A stretch of DNA of 64,000 nucleotides from Pseudoalteromonas sp. SMS1. Lineage in GTDB: Bacteria; Pseudomonadota; Gammaproteobacteria; Enterobacterales; Alteromonadaceae. Under the pieces are notes generated by a model that saw only the letters and a list, made by a program, of their open reading frames with translations, was not told the origin of the DNA and searched no databases. Made by a program: the position numbers and the translations under genes. Below are positions 1 through 8,876 of the stretch, piece after piece. Where the stretch lies: positions 186,001 through 250,000 of the forward strand of contig NZ_JAKGBI010000004.1 in assembly GCF_021530565.1 (NCBI RefSeq), read 5' to 3'. The number at the start of each line of letters is the position of its first letter. Within the stretch, counting starts at the first letter, position 1.

Positions 1-424
1 TAGAACGCGCACCATACTCCCCCTGCAGAGTGAGGTAAACATCATTCCAGCGCGAAAAGTCACTACCAATGTCTTTTTGCCATGAATCGGCTACCACAAT
101 ACCATTGGCATCCGTGACATAAATTCGATGGGACATCGTCTTTTTATCAACTCCCCAAATTGCAGCATCAACACTTCGGTTGCCAAACTGCTGTAGCAGT
201 GTCGAAATTTGGCTTGTTTCCAAAGTTCCATTTGCCAGCTCTTCAGCCACCAATACAGCTAACAAGTTAGCCATATCGACCAACGTTTCTTCTGTCGTTT
301 GACGCACTGTGGGTTTAATTTCTTTGAGCAGTGTCGAACTAACAAAGTACGTTGTCATAATGACAATGACGAAGTACAACAAAAACAGTCGTAATCCAAG
401 TGGGATTTTGGGCCATCGGTTCAC
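1..424 (-). CDS. creC: CreC-like sensor histidine kinase, N-terminal part (truncated by window edge)
   Basis: This is the N-terminal 141 residues of a membrane sensor kinase that continues beyond the left edge. It starts at a GTG (424-422), two codons after the creB stop. Residues ~10-30 form a transmembrane helix, followed by a periplasmic stretch resembling E. coli CreC, including KEIKPTVRQTTEETLVD, FSRWNDVYLTL and GEYGARS-like segments. The kinase core lies outside the window. CreC phosphorylates CreB, which in E. coli and Aeromonas controls carbon/fermentation and beta-lactam-related genes through creD. The tight coupling to creB supports the assignment. No creD is visible here. Confidence 0.85.
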   Translation of the reverse strand, partial: MNRWPKIPLGLRLFLLYFVIVIMTTYFVSSTLLKEIKPTVRQTTEETLVDMANLLAVLVAEELANGTLETSQISTLLQQFGNRSVDAAIWGVDKKTMSHRIYVTDANGIVVADSWQKDIGSDFSRWNDVYLTLQGEYGARS

Positions 425-427
425 AAT

Positions 428-1096
428 CTATTCCTTTTCAAAATAGTAACCAAAACCCCGTTTGGTTTTTAGACTCTCAGCCAACTCAACCTTTTGCAGC
501 TTGCTGCGAATAGACTTTATGTGAGAGTCAACATTGCGCTCATACGCTTCTTCACTAGGCATATTAGAAAAGTCCATAAGTTGCAATCGGCTCAGCACCC
601 TAGGGGACGATTTCAGCAACGCATCTAATAATCTAAACTCTAATGCCGTCAAGCCCAAAGCCATGGAGCCGCTAAAGTAGTCATAGTTTTCAGCTCTCAA
701 GTCTTTGGCTGTTTGTCCTACACTTGATTCGACTTGTCGACGCATCGATTTCAATCGCAGTTTTACTCTTGCCAGCAACTCTCTGGGGCTAAAGGGTTTT
801 GTAACATAATCATCAGCACCTATTTCAAGCCCGACCACCCGATCTATTTCATCTGCTCGCGCGGTTAGGAAAATGATAGGAATATCCGAAAAGCCTCTTA
901 TTTGCTTGCACAGTTCAAACCCATTCCCATCCGGTAACCCCACGTCGAGTATGAGTAAATCTGCCGGCGTTGTTTTTAAATGTGCCAACCCCTCACCAGC
1001 GGTATTAAACCAATGAGCTTGAAAACCATCCATTTCCAGTACATGAATGAGCGTATCAGCAATCGCTGACTCATCCTCTATGATGACAATATTCAC
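428..1096 (-). CDS. creB: CreB-type response regulator (OmpR family)
   Basis: This is a 222-residue transcription factor. Residues 1-115 are a receiver with acidic pair E7/D8, phospho-acceptor D51 (LLILDVGLP) and conserved Lys in VTKPF. The C-terminus is a winged helix ending in RGFGYYF. The reading frame stays open upstream, but GTG at 1096 is chosen because it begins the family-typical NIVIIEDE strand and has a GGGGA ribosome binding site about 6 bases upstream. The length matches E. coli CreB (about 229 residues). The downstream kinase creC starts three bases after the stop, so the two are co-transcribed. Confidence 0.88.
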   Translation of the reverse strand: MNIVIIEDESAIADTLIHVLEMDGFQAHWFNTAGEGLAHLKTTPADLLILDVGLPDGNGFELCKQIRGFSDIPIIFLTARADEIDRVVGLEIGADDYVTKPFSPRELLARVKLRLKSMRRQVESSVGQTAKDLRAENYDYFSGSMALGLTALEFRLLDALLKSSPRVLSRLQLMDFSNMPSEEAYERNVDSHIKSIRSKLQKVELAESLKTKRGFGYYFEKE

Positions 1097-1253
1097 GTTA
1101 TTTCCCCAACTACAAACTGGCCTTACCCTTTGATGTGAGTTAATTAAGCCAGATATACTTACTTTAATGCAGCACAAGTATAATCGATTGGCTAAAAAGC
1201 CACTAATAAATAACAGCTTAGCATGATAAATTGCTTTAGCTTTGTCATGCACT

Positions 1254-1727
1254 TCATGGTGAAAATTTTACAATAGTGACTTGTACATGGCTTTCAATGG
1301 ACTCTAACGCATTCAGCATGCATGCTAAAGACCACTTTGCAGAGCGGTTGCCCGAGCCTGCACCAATTAAAGGCATTGCCAAGGTCTTAAAACCGCACGC
1401 CTCTGCTAATTTGATCGCATTTATGGTCGACTGTCTCACAGAGTAATCAGTGGCATACCAGCACAAATTAATGCCCGCGACGTGAATGATGCCCTGATAA
1501 TTCAATGACCCCGCAGAAGTTAGGCGCGCCTCACCTAAGGGAATTGGCCCATATTTCGCTACTTCTTTAAATGGCTCGGTACCTGCACGACGTTTAATCG
1601 CCCCGGAGACCCCCTGAGGTAACAACAACCACCAAGGTATGACGTTGCGATTCCAGCTATTTACAATGGCATCAACCTGTTGCTCCAAAATATCCCCCTG
1701 CACGACAACGACATTTACGCCCATCAT
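1254..1727 (-). CDS. Macro domain protein (ADP-ribose binding or hydrolysing)
   Basis: The 157 residues make a single macro domain. VVVQGDILEQQVDAIVNSWN holds the ADP-ribose-binding strand with the GDI and VNS(A/W)N signatures. GVSGAI and PLIGAGSG are the two phosphate-binding loops. Family members bind or hydrolyse ADP-ribose, O-acetyl-ADP-ribose or Appr-1-phosphate; the exact substrate cannot be read from the sequence. The usual VNAAN is VNSWN here, a divergence close to the ligand. The ATG overlaps the stop of the upstream LysE-type gene in an ATGA arrangement, so the two are translationally coupled. Confidence 0.82.
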   Translation of the reverse strand: MMGVNVVVVQGDILEQQVDAIVNSWNRNVIPWWLLLPQGVSGAIKRRAGTEPFKEVAKYGPIPLGEARLTSAGSLNYQGIIHVAGINLCWYATDYSVRQSTINAIKLAEACGFKTLAMPLIGAGSGNRSAKWSLACMLNALESIESHVQVTIVKFSP

Positions 1728-2344
1728 TTTTCTACCTGTACTTGTTCAACAATTTCTAACACCACTGGCAAAACAGATAACACCAACAGCATGGCCATCC
1801 CATAATTAAACAACGTTCTGTATCTATGTTTAGTTAACACGCGTTTTAACGCTGAACCACACATCAACCAAGTGCCGACACAAGGAAATGATGCAACAAA
1901 GAAGACCAATGCGATAGTCACGTTTTGGGTATAATACCCGTCACCTATGCTGGTAAAAGCGGCTATCGCCCCCGTCGCCACCACCCATGCTTTGGCATTA
2001 ACCCACTGAAATAAAGCGCCGTTGATAAACGTAAGCGGCTTAACTTTATCAGTCTCAATCGGTGCACTTGCCGACTTCGCGATCACCCAGGCTAAATAGA
2101 GTAAATAAGCAACCCCCACACATTTAATGATGAGATGTAAATTTGGATAAACCGTAAATACTTGACCAAAACCAAAGCCAATGACCAATAACATCACACT
2201 AAAACCAGCACAGATCCCCACAAGTAGCGGTAAGGTTTTTTTTACTCCAAAGTTAAGTGCAGAGGTCATCACCATAATGTTGTTTGGCCCTGGGGTAATC
2301 GATGTTGAAATGGCAAATAAAATGACTGCAAGCATGTATTCCAT
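1724..2344 (-). CDS. LysE/RhtB-family amino-acid exporter
   Basis: This is a 206-residue inner-membrane protein with about six hydrophobic helices. It starts MEYMLAVILFAISTSITPG, and the STSITPGPNNIMV segment is the hallmark N-terminus of the LysE/RhtB family, which exports amino acids or derivatives. ATG at 2344 is chosen over the longer frame because of a strong GGAGGAG site 5-6 bases upstream and the family-typical length near 205. It overlaps the macro-domain gene by four bases. The exported substrate is unknown. Confidence 0.85.
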   Translation of the reverse strand: MEYMLAVILFAISTSITPGPNNIMVMTSALNFGVKKTLPLLVGICAGFSVMLLVIGFGFGQVFTVYPNLHLIIKCVGVAYLLYLAWVIAKSASAPIETDKVKPLTFINGALFQWVNAKAWVVATGAIAAFTSIGDGYYTQNVTIALVFFVASFPCVGTWLMCGSALKRVLTKHRYRTLFNYGMAMLLVLSVLPVVLEIVEQVQVEK

Positions 2345-2404
2345 ATTCTCCTCCGTTTCCTTTCTTTCATTGCATTGTCGTGTAATTTCGGTCAGCACGC
2401 ATAC

Positions 2405-2554
2405 TCACCTTTCTAAGGTACACATATTTAGTCCATTGGCAAACCGCATTCCAATATCCGTAGACGAGCCAATAAACTCAACAATATTGCGGCTTGTCAG
2501 CTGTCGTAACTTTTCATTTAAGGCTTTTAGACTAAAGTTATGCTGTATACCCAA
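2405..2554 (-). other. Possible short ORF or gene remnant between lysE-like gene and REC-GGDEF-EAL gene
   Basis: The gap holds a 49-codon minus-strand frame, TTG start at 2554 to TGA at 2405, encoding a basic amphipathic piece (NEKLRQLTSRNIVEFIGS). It ends about 60 bases before the LysE-type gene. No family was recognised and no good ribosome binding site is seen. It could be a leader peptide, a remnant of a regulator, or chance. The rest of 2345-2631 shows only the promoter area of the plus-strand gene. Confidence 0.15.
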
Positions 2555-2631
2555 CTAAACTATGAAAAATGTAGCATTTTAGGAAACCCTTAGCAGTATC
2601 ACAGCCATCGTATCTATGGGAAAAGGATCAC

Positions 2632-4404
2632 ATGACTTACACCAAGTTACTCGTCGTTGACGATGATGTAATAGACAGAAAAACAATCATAAGAACCCTG
2701 TCTAAAGAGCAAAATAATTATGACATTGTCGAAGCAGACAGCGCTGACGATGCCTACATTTATCTTGATCAGATGCATTTTGATGTGATCTTAATGGATT
2801 ACAATATGCCTCAAATCAACGGTGTAGAAGCCATTGTTAAACTCCGAAGCCAACCCCAGTTAAAACATACCGCAATCGTCATGATCAGCAACTTGTACAA
2901 CGAATCACTCGTACTGGATTGCATTAACGCAGGTGCACAAGACTTTTTACTCAAGCAAGAAGTCACGAGCACTCAACTCACTCGCTCCATTCTACAAGCT
3001 CGAAAGCGGCACGAATTAGAACAGCAACTGTACGACAGCTATCGACAGGTCAAACAGCTCGCAGAGAAAGACCCCCTAACGGGCCTACACAATCGCTTTC
3101 ACTTTGATGAAATGCTAAATAGGTTACTGCTCGCAAGACAACGAAGAAAACGTGAGATTGTCGCCGTTATGATGCTAGATCTCGACAAATTCAAGCACAT
3201 CAACGATAACTTTGGCCATGAAGTGGGCGATCAGCTTTTAATTGCCGTCGCTGACAGAATAAAAGAAGTTCTCAGAGAAAATGAACTGCTGGCACGCCTA
3301 GGGGGGGATGAGTTTGCTTTTGCTTGTGGAGAACTCACCTCGATCAGGCAAATCAAGGCCATCGCACAACGTGTACTGGATACCTTTTATGTCCCCTTTG
3401 ACATTGATGGCCACGCAGTTCACTGCTCAGGCAGCATTGGCATTGCCATAGCCCCTATCAATTCTGAAAACCGTAAAGAGCTCATGAAGCTCGCTGACAT
3501 TGCCATGTATCGTGCAAAAAATGGCATCAGCGATAAAATTTGTATTTTTCAAGACAACATGCAAGAGGCTTTTTTACTCAAATATCAAATAGAATCTGAG
3601 TTAAAGATGGCGACACAAAGCCAGCATTTCGAGCTCAGTTATCATCCTGTTATTGAGAGCCAATCAGATACCATCACCATTATTGAAGCGTTAATACGTT
3701 GGCCAATGGCTAATACCACCCAACTACCTGAAGAGTTTATTCCCATCGCTGAAGAAGCCGGTTTGATCCAAACAATTGGTCAATGGGTGCTGGAGCATGC
3801 ACTCTATCAATTTAAGGAGATGTTATCTAATGACCACTATCAATTTAGATTGTCGGTCAATGTTTCTCAATGCCAGCTTTGCGACAATGACTTTGCCAAT
3901 ACGGTTCAACGTGCCCTTGAGACAGCCGCAGTTGCTCCAGATGTGTTGGTGTTAGAAATCACAGAAGCCGCGCTATTACAAAATGATCAATCCATCAATG
4001 ATACACTTCTCGCCTTGTCTGAGATGGGGGTTGGGTTAGCACTCGATGATTTTGGCACCGGATTATCTTCAATTTCTCATCTTTTACAATACCCCTTTGA
4101 CATCGTAAAAATAGACAGTTCGATTGTGCAAAATATCGCTCAACGAGACTCCAAACACCATGACATGCTTCAAGGACTCTCTTATATGCTCGAAAAACTC
4201 AACATCACAGTAGTTGGTGAGGGGGTAGAAACCACCATGCAGGCCCAAGCTTGCAATGACATGGGTATAACACAACAGCAAGGCTTCCTATTTTATCAAC
4301 CCATGAGCGTTGATAAAGTGAAAAATATCCTAAAAGATGAATCCAAAGCAAGCCGCCTTACCCTGGTACATGACGGCTCAAACAACAATAACAAAGACAC
4401 CTAG
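2632..4404 (+). CDS. REC-GGDEF-EAL response regulator (c-di-GMP turnover)
   Basis: This is a 590-residue cytoplasmic protein. Residues 1-125 are a receiver with phospho-acceptor D56 (VILMDYNMP). Residues ~145-300 form a GGDEF diguanylate-cyclase domain with intact GGDEF at 224-228. Residues ~330-575 form an EAL phosphodiesterase domain with EAL at 352-354, the NVS asparagine, EITE, DDFGTG and GEGVET motifs all present. Both activities may therefore be possible, switched by phosphorylation. The inhibitory-site position before GGDEF reads RENE rather than RxxD, so product inhibition may be weak. AAAGGAT lies just before the ATG. It is a clear paralogue of the gene at 11014-12711, and the pair flanks a kinase/regulator operon that probably supplies its phosphoryl groups. 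Confidence 0.93.
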   Translation: MTYTKLLVVDDDVIDRKTIIRTLSKEQNNYDIVEADSADDAYIYLDQMHFDVILMDYNMPQINGVEAIVKLRSQPQLKHTAIVMISNLYNESLVLDCINAGAQDFLLKQEVTSTQLTRSILQARKRHELEQQLYDSYRQVKQLAEKDPLTGLHNRFHFDEMLNRLLLARQRRKREIVAVMMLDLDKFKHINDNFGHEVGDQLLIAVADRIKEVLRENELLARLGGDEFAFACGELTSIRQIKAIAQRVLDTFYVPFDIDGHAVHCSGSIGIAIAPINSENRKELMKLADIAMYRAKNGISDKICIFQDNMQEAFLLKYQIESELKMATQSQHFELSYHPVIESQSDTITIIEALIRWPMANTTQLPEEFIPIAEEAGLIQTIGQWVLEHALYQFKEMLSNDHYQFRLSVNVSQCQLCDNDFANTVQRALETAAVAPDVLVLEITEAALLQNDQSINDTLLALSEMGVGLALDDFGTGLSSISHLLQYPFDIVKIDSSIVQNIAQRDSKHHDMLQGLSYMLEKLNITVVGEGVETTMQAQACNDMGITQQQGFLFYQPMSVDKVKNILKDESKASRLTLVHDGSNNNNKDT

Positions 4405-4442
4405 AATGTGTCATCAAAGGGCTAAAGGCACATGCATAACCC

Positions 4443-4871
4443 CTAGTTACTGTTCCTTGATATCGACATTACGTTTTTGAGCTGTTCTAAGTCATATTTT
4501 CCTTTCACTAGGTAGGCTTTCACACATGAAAAACTGGTCGCTCTGTCAACATCCTCTTTTTTGTCAGAGCTACTGAACATAATCACAATCGGGGCTAATC
4601 CCTTTTCAGCCTGTATTTTTTTAAACTCCTCCAAAAATTCAAAACCGTCCATAAGCGGCATATTGATATCTAAAAACACAAAGGTGGGTGGGTAGCTTGT
4701 CGAATAACATACAACATTTTTTGCGTGGTCCGAAAAAAAATTTAACGCCGAAGCCCCTTCACTGCATTCGAATATATGGCTAATAGGGATGTGAGTGTCT
4801 TTAAGTTGCCTCGTTAGGATGTACCGATCATCTTCGCTATCATCCACAATCAAAATCGAAATAGGGTTCAT
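4443..4871 (-). CDS. Single-domain response regulator (Rcp1-like)
   Basis: The 142 residues are one receiver domain with no output domain. The acidic cluster is DDSEDD near residue 10, and the phospho-acceptor is D68 in FVFLDINMP. The switch Ser is in MFSSSD. The conserved Lys sits in LVKGK instead of the usual KP. Such stand-alone receivers act as phosphorelay shuttles or bind targets directly. It is the last gene of the minus-strand run, five bases after the kinase at 4877-6328, and has AAGGAA upstream. Its likely donor is that kinase; receivers of the flanking REC-GGDEF-EAL proteins are possible relay partners (inference). Confidence 0.88.
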   Translation of the reverse strand: MNPISILIVDDSEDDRYILTRQLKDTHIPISHIFECSEGASALNFFSDHAKNVVCYSTSYPPTFVFLDINMPLMDGFEFLEEFKKIQAEKGLAPIVIMFSSSDKKEDVDRATSFSCVKAYLVKGKYDLEQLKNVMSISRNSN

Positions 4872-4876
4872 GGATT

Positions 4877-6328
4877 TTAGTTCCTTTTAATATCTACTTG
4901 AAAAATGGTACCTTGCGGTGACGATGAGAAATGAATGCTACCTTGCATTTTCTCAACATGTTTTTTAACTATCGCAAGACCTAACCCAGAACCAGACGCC
5001 AAGCTCGGGTGAAACCGCTTAAACATCTGATATATTTCATTATGATACTTGTCTGGAATACCAACACCATTGTCTTCAACAATGATAGACAATAGGTCAC
5101 CTACACAAGCAACATGTAATTTAACATAGGGATTTTCTTTCTGTTCATCTTGGTATTTAAACCCATTAGATACCAAGTTCTCTATTATTTGTTGATATCT
5201 AATTTTATGCCCACTTATGATGGGATCAGCTAGCTCAACACTAGCCGAAAATACACAGCAATCGTCTTCAAAAAAAGTCTTGCGTTTATCGACAATATCA
5301 TCAATGAGTGCATTAAGGTCGAACTCAATTTCGTTTTCTGTAATTAAGTCTATTTTAGTAAGCGACAAAACATCATCGACGAGACTTTCTAGTTTAGTTA
5401 CCTGCGATTGAACGCGTTTGACACTGCTTTTTGCCTCTTCAATATCACCGCTATCGATATCTTGTAAAATATACTCAGTTAGCTTTTTAGAAGCCGTTAA
5501 GGGCGACTTTAAGTCATGGGATGTGCGATAAGAAAATTGGCTCAATTCTTCATTCGCTTTTTCAATTTTTCCGATATTTTCAGTTAAGCTCACCCGCATT
5601 CTATCTAGATGTTTGCTCAGTGCCCGAAACTCTTCTGGTGACTTAATTCGCAACCTTCCATCAAGCGCCAAGTTAGATAGTCGCTCTGAAAAAGAATTTA
5701 TTTCACTCAAAGGTTTAATGACAAAGTATCTATACATCAGGGACGTCACCGTGAATAACGCCACCAAAATCAAACCACACACAAGAAACACGGCAAACGC
5801 GACTTCTTTTAATAGTTCACTGGTTTCTTCAATGGGATACAAACCGTAGATATCCCATTTCCAGGGCAAAAACTGCAGCTTTGAGAAAACGTATTTTTTA
5901 CCTTTCAACTCTATTATTCTGGTTCCCTGTTTTAATCCAGCCAAGCTCATGCCCAGTTCCGAGTCCGTCACACCAACAAAATACTCCCGATTATAAAAAA
6001 AGTGATCCCCTTGGTTGTCGACAACAACAAAACTGCCCTCATAAGACTCATCCTCTGATTGAATCTCTACAACCACTTCATCTTTGTAGGCCTTAACGTA
6101 ATTTTTCAGGCCATCCATCTTGTTTTTCACTAAGATGTCATGCCGTGCCGTGATATGTAATTCGACAAAGTCTTCTGTATGAATAGCGTTTACAACCTGA
6201 AGCTTATCAAAGGTACTTTCCTTTAAAAATTGGTATGAGATCACACCCACCAATATCGGACCGATCACCACCAGCGGAAATGATGTAATGAACAATAAGT
6301 CCCTAAGTTTCATTGAAACCAAGCTCAT
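4877..6328 (-). CDS. Membrane sensor histidine kinase, partner of periplasmic binding protein
   Basis: This 483-residue kinase has a TM helix at ~9-33, a periplasmic sensor region ~34-172 (Cache-like in layout, not assigned), a second TM ~175-198 and a HAMP-like linker. A HisKA helix pair follows with phospho-acceptor H271 (RTSHDLKSP), then an HATPase domain with N box ENLVSNGFKY, DNGVGIP and GSGLGLAI. The ATG at 6328 overlaps the preceding ABC_sub_bind gene by four bases; an in-frame ATG at 6313 is an alternative. Neither has a strong ribosome binding site, fitting translational coupling. It probably senses the bound state of the upstream binding protein and phosphorylates the regulator at 4443-4871 (inference). 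Confidence 0.88.
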   Translation of the reverse strand: MSLVSMKLRDLLFITSFPLVVIGPILVGVISYQFLKESTFDKLQVVNAIHTEDFVELHITARHDILVKNKMDGLKNYVKAYKDEVVVEIQSEDESYEGSFVVVDNQGDHFFYNREYFVGVTDSELGMSLAGLKQGTRIIELKGKKYVFSKLQFLPWKWDIYGLYPIEETSELLKEVAFAVFLVCGLILVALFTVTSLMYRYFVIKPLSEINSFSERLSNLALDGRLRIKSPEEFRALSKHLDRMRVSLTENIGKIEKANEELSQFSYRTSHDLKSPLTASKKLTEYILQDIDSGDIEEAKSSVKRVQSQVTKLESLVDDVLSLTKIDLITENEIEFDLNALIDDIVDKRKTFFEDDCCVFSASVELADPIISGHKIRYQQIIENLVSNGFKYQDEQKENPYVKLHVACVGDLLSIIVEDNGVGIPDKYHNEIYQMFKRFHPSLASGSGLGLAIVKKHVEKMQGSIHFSSSPQGTIFQVDIKRN

Positions 6329-7314
6329 TGAAAAATATTATCGCCAGCAATGCTCAGTAAATCGTATGGAATCACGATCCCTAGCTGATTGGCTGTTTTT
6401 ATATTGAATGCGACCGTACTGCGTGGTGCTGGTTTTACGGCTATACTATGCGGGCTCACGCCTGATAATATGTCGTTCACAATATGTGCGATTTGTTCTC
6501 CTGTGCTTTGTACATCGGGGATGACCGTGAAAAGTGCGCCTTGCATTACGGATTGGACATTTGCGCCGTACAATACGGGCTTCATCTTGGAAATTTCAGG
6601 CACAAAGCTTTGTTTTTCACTAAATGGGCCATTCACTGACCAATAAAAATCCACCTCAGATTGAATAGCTGCTACGGCTTCATTTGCTTGCAGGTAAGTT
6701 TCCGTAAGCTCAACATCATTGCTGTCTTTATATTCAACCAACCTTTTTATAAGGTTTATATTTTTATACTTATCAGAGATTGACTCAAGTTTGGCAATAT
6801 CTGTCTGTGCCGACGGGTATGTTGTTGCAACAATGCCAATGCCTGTCTGTTTGCCTTTCAATAACTGATTTGCAATTTCGAATTTAGTGCCTCTTTTTAC
6901 CGAGTAGATTGACCCAGTAATAAAGTCTAAGTCCGGACTGTTGTTGCCAGAAACCAAACCAGCGCCATGTGGATCAGCAACGGTTACAAAGACCATCGGG
7001 ATACGCTTTCCTTTAAGGACACGCTTGCCAATCTTGGATGCCAAAGTACCGTTGGTGATTATGAGATCTACACAATTACAATTTAGCTTTTTCGCTATAT
7101 GGTTGGCTATTCTTTCGCTCTGACCATTCCCATTATATACCTCTATATCAATGTCCATGTTTAAGCGATTTAATTCAGCCGAAATGTATTGGGTATGAAT
7201 GGTAACGATTGGTACCGGCAATGTTTCAACTATGAGCACTTTCTTACTCTTTGCATTTGCCAACGAGCATGTTAAAAATACAAATAAATACAAACAATAA
7301 ATCACTGATTTCAT
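6325..7314 (-). CDS. Periplasmic ABC_sub_bind-family binding protein without a transporter
   Basis: This is a 329-residue exported protein. It has a signal peptide MKSVIYCLYLFVFLTCS ending near ANA, then two periplasmic-binding lobes typical of the ABC_sub_bind (TrpX/DUF534-like) family: VLIVETLPVPIV, LIITNGTLAS, IPMVFVTVADP and a C-terminal FNIKTANQLGI. ATG at 7314 is chosen because GGGGGAG precedes it. No permease or ATPase is nearby; instead its stop overlaps a sensor kinase gene. This suggests a ligand-binding co-sensor like LuxP-LuxQ or TorT-TorS rather than a transport component (inference). Ligand unknown. Confidence 0.85.
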   Translation of the reverse strand: MKSVIYCLYLFVFLTCSLANAKSKKVLIVETLPVPIVTIHTQYISAELNRLNMDIDIEVYNGNGQSERIANHIAKKLNCNCVDLIITNGTLASKIGKRVLKGKRIPMVFVTVADPHGAGLVSGNNSPDLDFITGSIYSVKRGTKFEIANQLLKGKQTGIGIVATTYPSAQTDIAKLESISDKYKNINLIKRLVEYKDSNDVELTETYLQANEAVAAIQSEVDFYWSVNGPFSEKQSFVPEISKMKPVLYGANVQSVMQGALFTVIPDVQSTGEQIAHIVNDILSGVSPHSIAVKPAPRSTVAFNIKTANQLGIVIPYDLLSIAGDNIFQ

Positions 7315-7365
7315 GCTACTCCCCCAATAGATAGATTTGAGGCCTATCACCCCACTTTCTCGGCT

Positions 7366-8439
7366 TTATAGGCATTTCTTAATGGTAAAATTGAGCTTAC
7401 TTCCCTCGTTTTCGCTGTCAGCGAAGTAAATAGTACCGCTGTGTTTACTAATAATTCTCTTCGCAGTAGCTAGCCCTAATCCACTGCCTTGATAGGTATC
7501 TGAACTATGCAACCTAAACAGAGGATCAAAAGCCTTTTCACGAAATTCTTCCGCAATACCAATGCCATTGTCTTGAATAGAAAAATGCCAATGAGTTTCA
7601 TCACTTTGATGGTAAATGGTTAAATCTGGTTGTTTTTCACAGTACTTTAATGAGTTTTCAATGAGGATCTGAAATAACTGCACAATAAAGCAAGGAATGG
7701 CATTAATAGTAGGTAGAGAATCAAATCTCACGACCGCATTATGTTGGTTTACTTCAGTGGCAAGATGAGTGAGGGCCAATTCAACACAGTTCGCCACATC
7801 AGTACTTTCTATTAAGTGCTCCGACTGCAAGTCTAGTTGAGTGTAAGAAACTAACGCATCAATAAGTTGGTACATTTGCAACGACGACTCAGTAAGTAAT
7901 TTGAGCTTGTTCAATGCCGCTTGCGGTATGTCCTTGGCAAACTGGTTTGTTATCACCTGCCCCATTTTAACAATCGCATTTGCGGGCTGTTTTAGGTCGT
8001 GCGCCAACACATGGGCAAATTTTGTCAGCTCTTTGTTTTGCTCTTCGATTTTCTGCTGTAACTGCGTCGAGTCAATCGCATTATTCACCGCCCTTATCAA
8101 AGCAAAATGGGTCAACCCACCTTTGCTGATATAATCTGACGCCCCTTTTTTAATCGATTCAACGGCCACCTTTTCGTTGCCCTGCCCAGTCAACATGACA
8201 ACGGGAGTAAAAGGGTGAGATTGCTTGATCTGAGGCAATGTATATAACCCATCTGATCCTGGCAGTGAATAATCTAACAAGATGGCGTCTATTTTCATCT
8301 CGTGCAGAATTCGCAGCCCATACTCACCCGATTCAGCCTCTTGAACACACCATTTCGGGCAATGTTCTCTAATTAAACGTTTGATTAAGTACCGATCATC
8401 TTCACAGTCATCAATCAATAAAAGTGTTTTGGCATCCAT
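7366..8439 (-). CDS. Receiver-histidine kinase (REC-HisKA-HATPase)
   Basis: This is a 357-residue soluble kinase. Residues 1-120 are a receiver with DDCEDD acidic cluster, acceptor D56 (AILLDYSLPG) and a K in ISKGG. HisKA follows with H147 (LAHDLKQPA), then HATPase with N box IENSLKYCE, DNGIGIA and GSGLGLA. There is no membrane segment. The receiver probably controls the attached kinase. It starts two bases after the single-domain regulator at 8442-8876, with AAGG upstream, and precedes the binding-protein/kinase pair, so all six minus-strand genes look like one transcription unit. The kinase at 17551-18978 occupies the same position in the second cluster. Confidence 0.88.
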   Translation of the reverse strand: MDAKTLLLIDDCEDDRYLIKRLIREHCPKWCVQEAESGEYGLRILHEMKIDAILLDYSLPGSDGLYTLPQIKQSHPFTPVVMLTGQGNEKVAVESIKKGASDYISKGGLTHFALIRAVNNAIDSTQLQQKIEEQNKELTKFAHVLAHDLKQPANAIVKMGQVITNQFAKDIPQAALNKLKLLTESSLQMYQLIDALVSYTQLDLQSEHLIESTDVANCVELALTHLATEVNQHNAVVRFDSLPTINAIPCFIVQLFQILIENSLKYCEKQPDLTIYHQSDETHWHFSIQDNGIGIAEEFREKAFDPLFRLHSSDTYQGSGLGLATAKRIISKHSGTIYFADSENEGSKLNFTIKKCL

Positions 8440-8441
8440 CG

Positions 8442-8876
8442 CTAGTCACCTTTAGGTAAAATCGCAATTTGAAACCAGTAATCTTTAAGCTTTTGTATCG
8501 CCTCAAACAAAGAATCAAGTTTCACAGGCTTTTGGATATAGGTGTTTGCGCCTAAGTCATAACACTCTTCTATGTCTTTTTCATCATTTGAGGTCGTTAA
8601 AACGACCACGGGAATATTGCACAAGCGCTTATCCTGCTTTATTTTTTTTAACACGCGCCTACCATCCAAACCGGGTAAATTCAGATCCAGTAAGATGATC
8701 GCGGGTTTCAAATGTTCATCAGACCAGGGCGTATTTAAATAATCCAACGCATCTTGGCCATCTTCGCAACGGTGCAGAGGATTAGATAAATTGCCATCTC
8801 TTTTAAAAGCACGCAATGTGGCATAAAAATCATCATCACTGTCTTCAACGATTAGAATAAGTTTACTGTCCTTCAT
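8442..8876 (-). CDS. Single-domain response regulator (Rcp1-like)
   Basis: This is a 144-residue receiver-only protein: acidic cluster EDSDDD, acceptor D64 (ILLDLNLPGLDGR), switch VVLTTS, and Lys in IQKPV. The tail LKDYWFQIAILP is typical of regulators paired with Cph1/bacteriophytochrome-type kinases. It overlaps the end of the upstream CHASE kinase by 14 bases and is followed two bases later by a receiver-kinase. The nearest relative in the window is the regulator at 18972-19433, which shares the DGQDA, DLN(L/M)PGLDGR and KLKD(Y/F)WF segments. Confidence 0.9.
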   Translation of the reverse strand: MKDSKLILIVEDSDDDFYATLRAFKRDGNLSNPLHRCEDGQDALDYLNTPWSDEHLKPAIILLDLNLPGLDGRRVLKKIKQDKRLCNIPVVVLTTSNDEKDIEECYDLGANTYIQKPVKLDSLFEAIQKLKDYWFQIAILPKGD

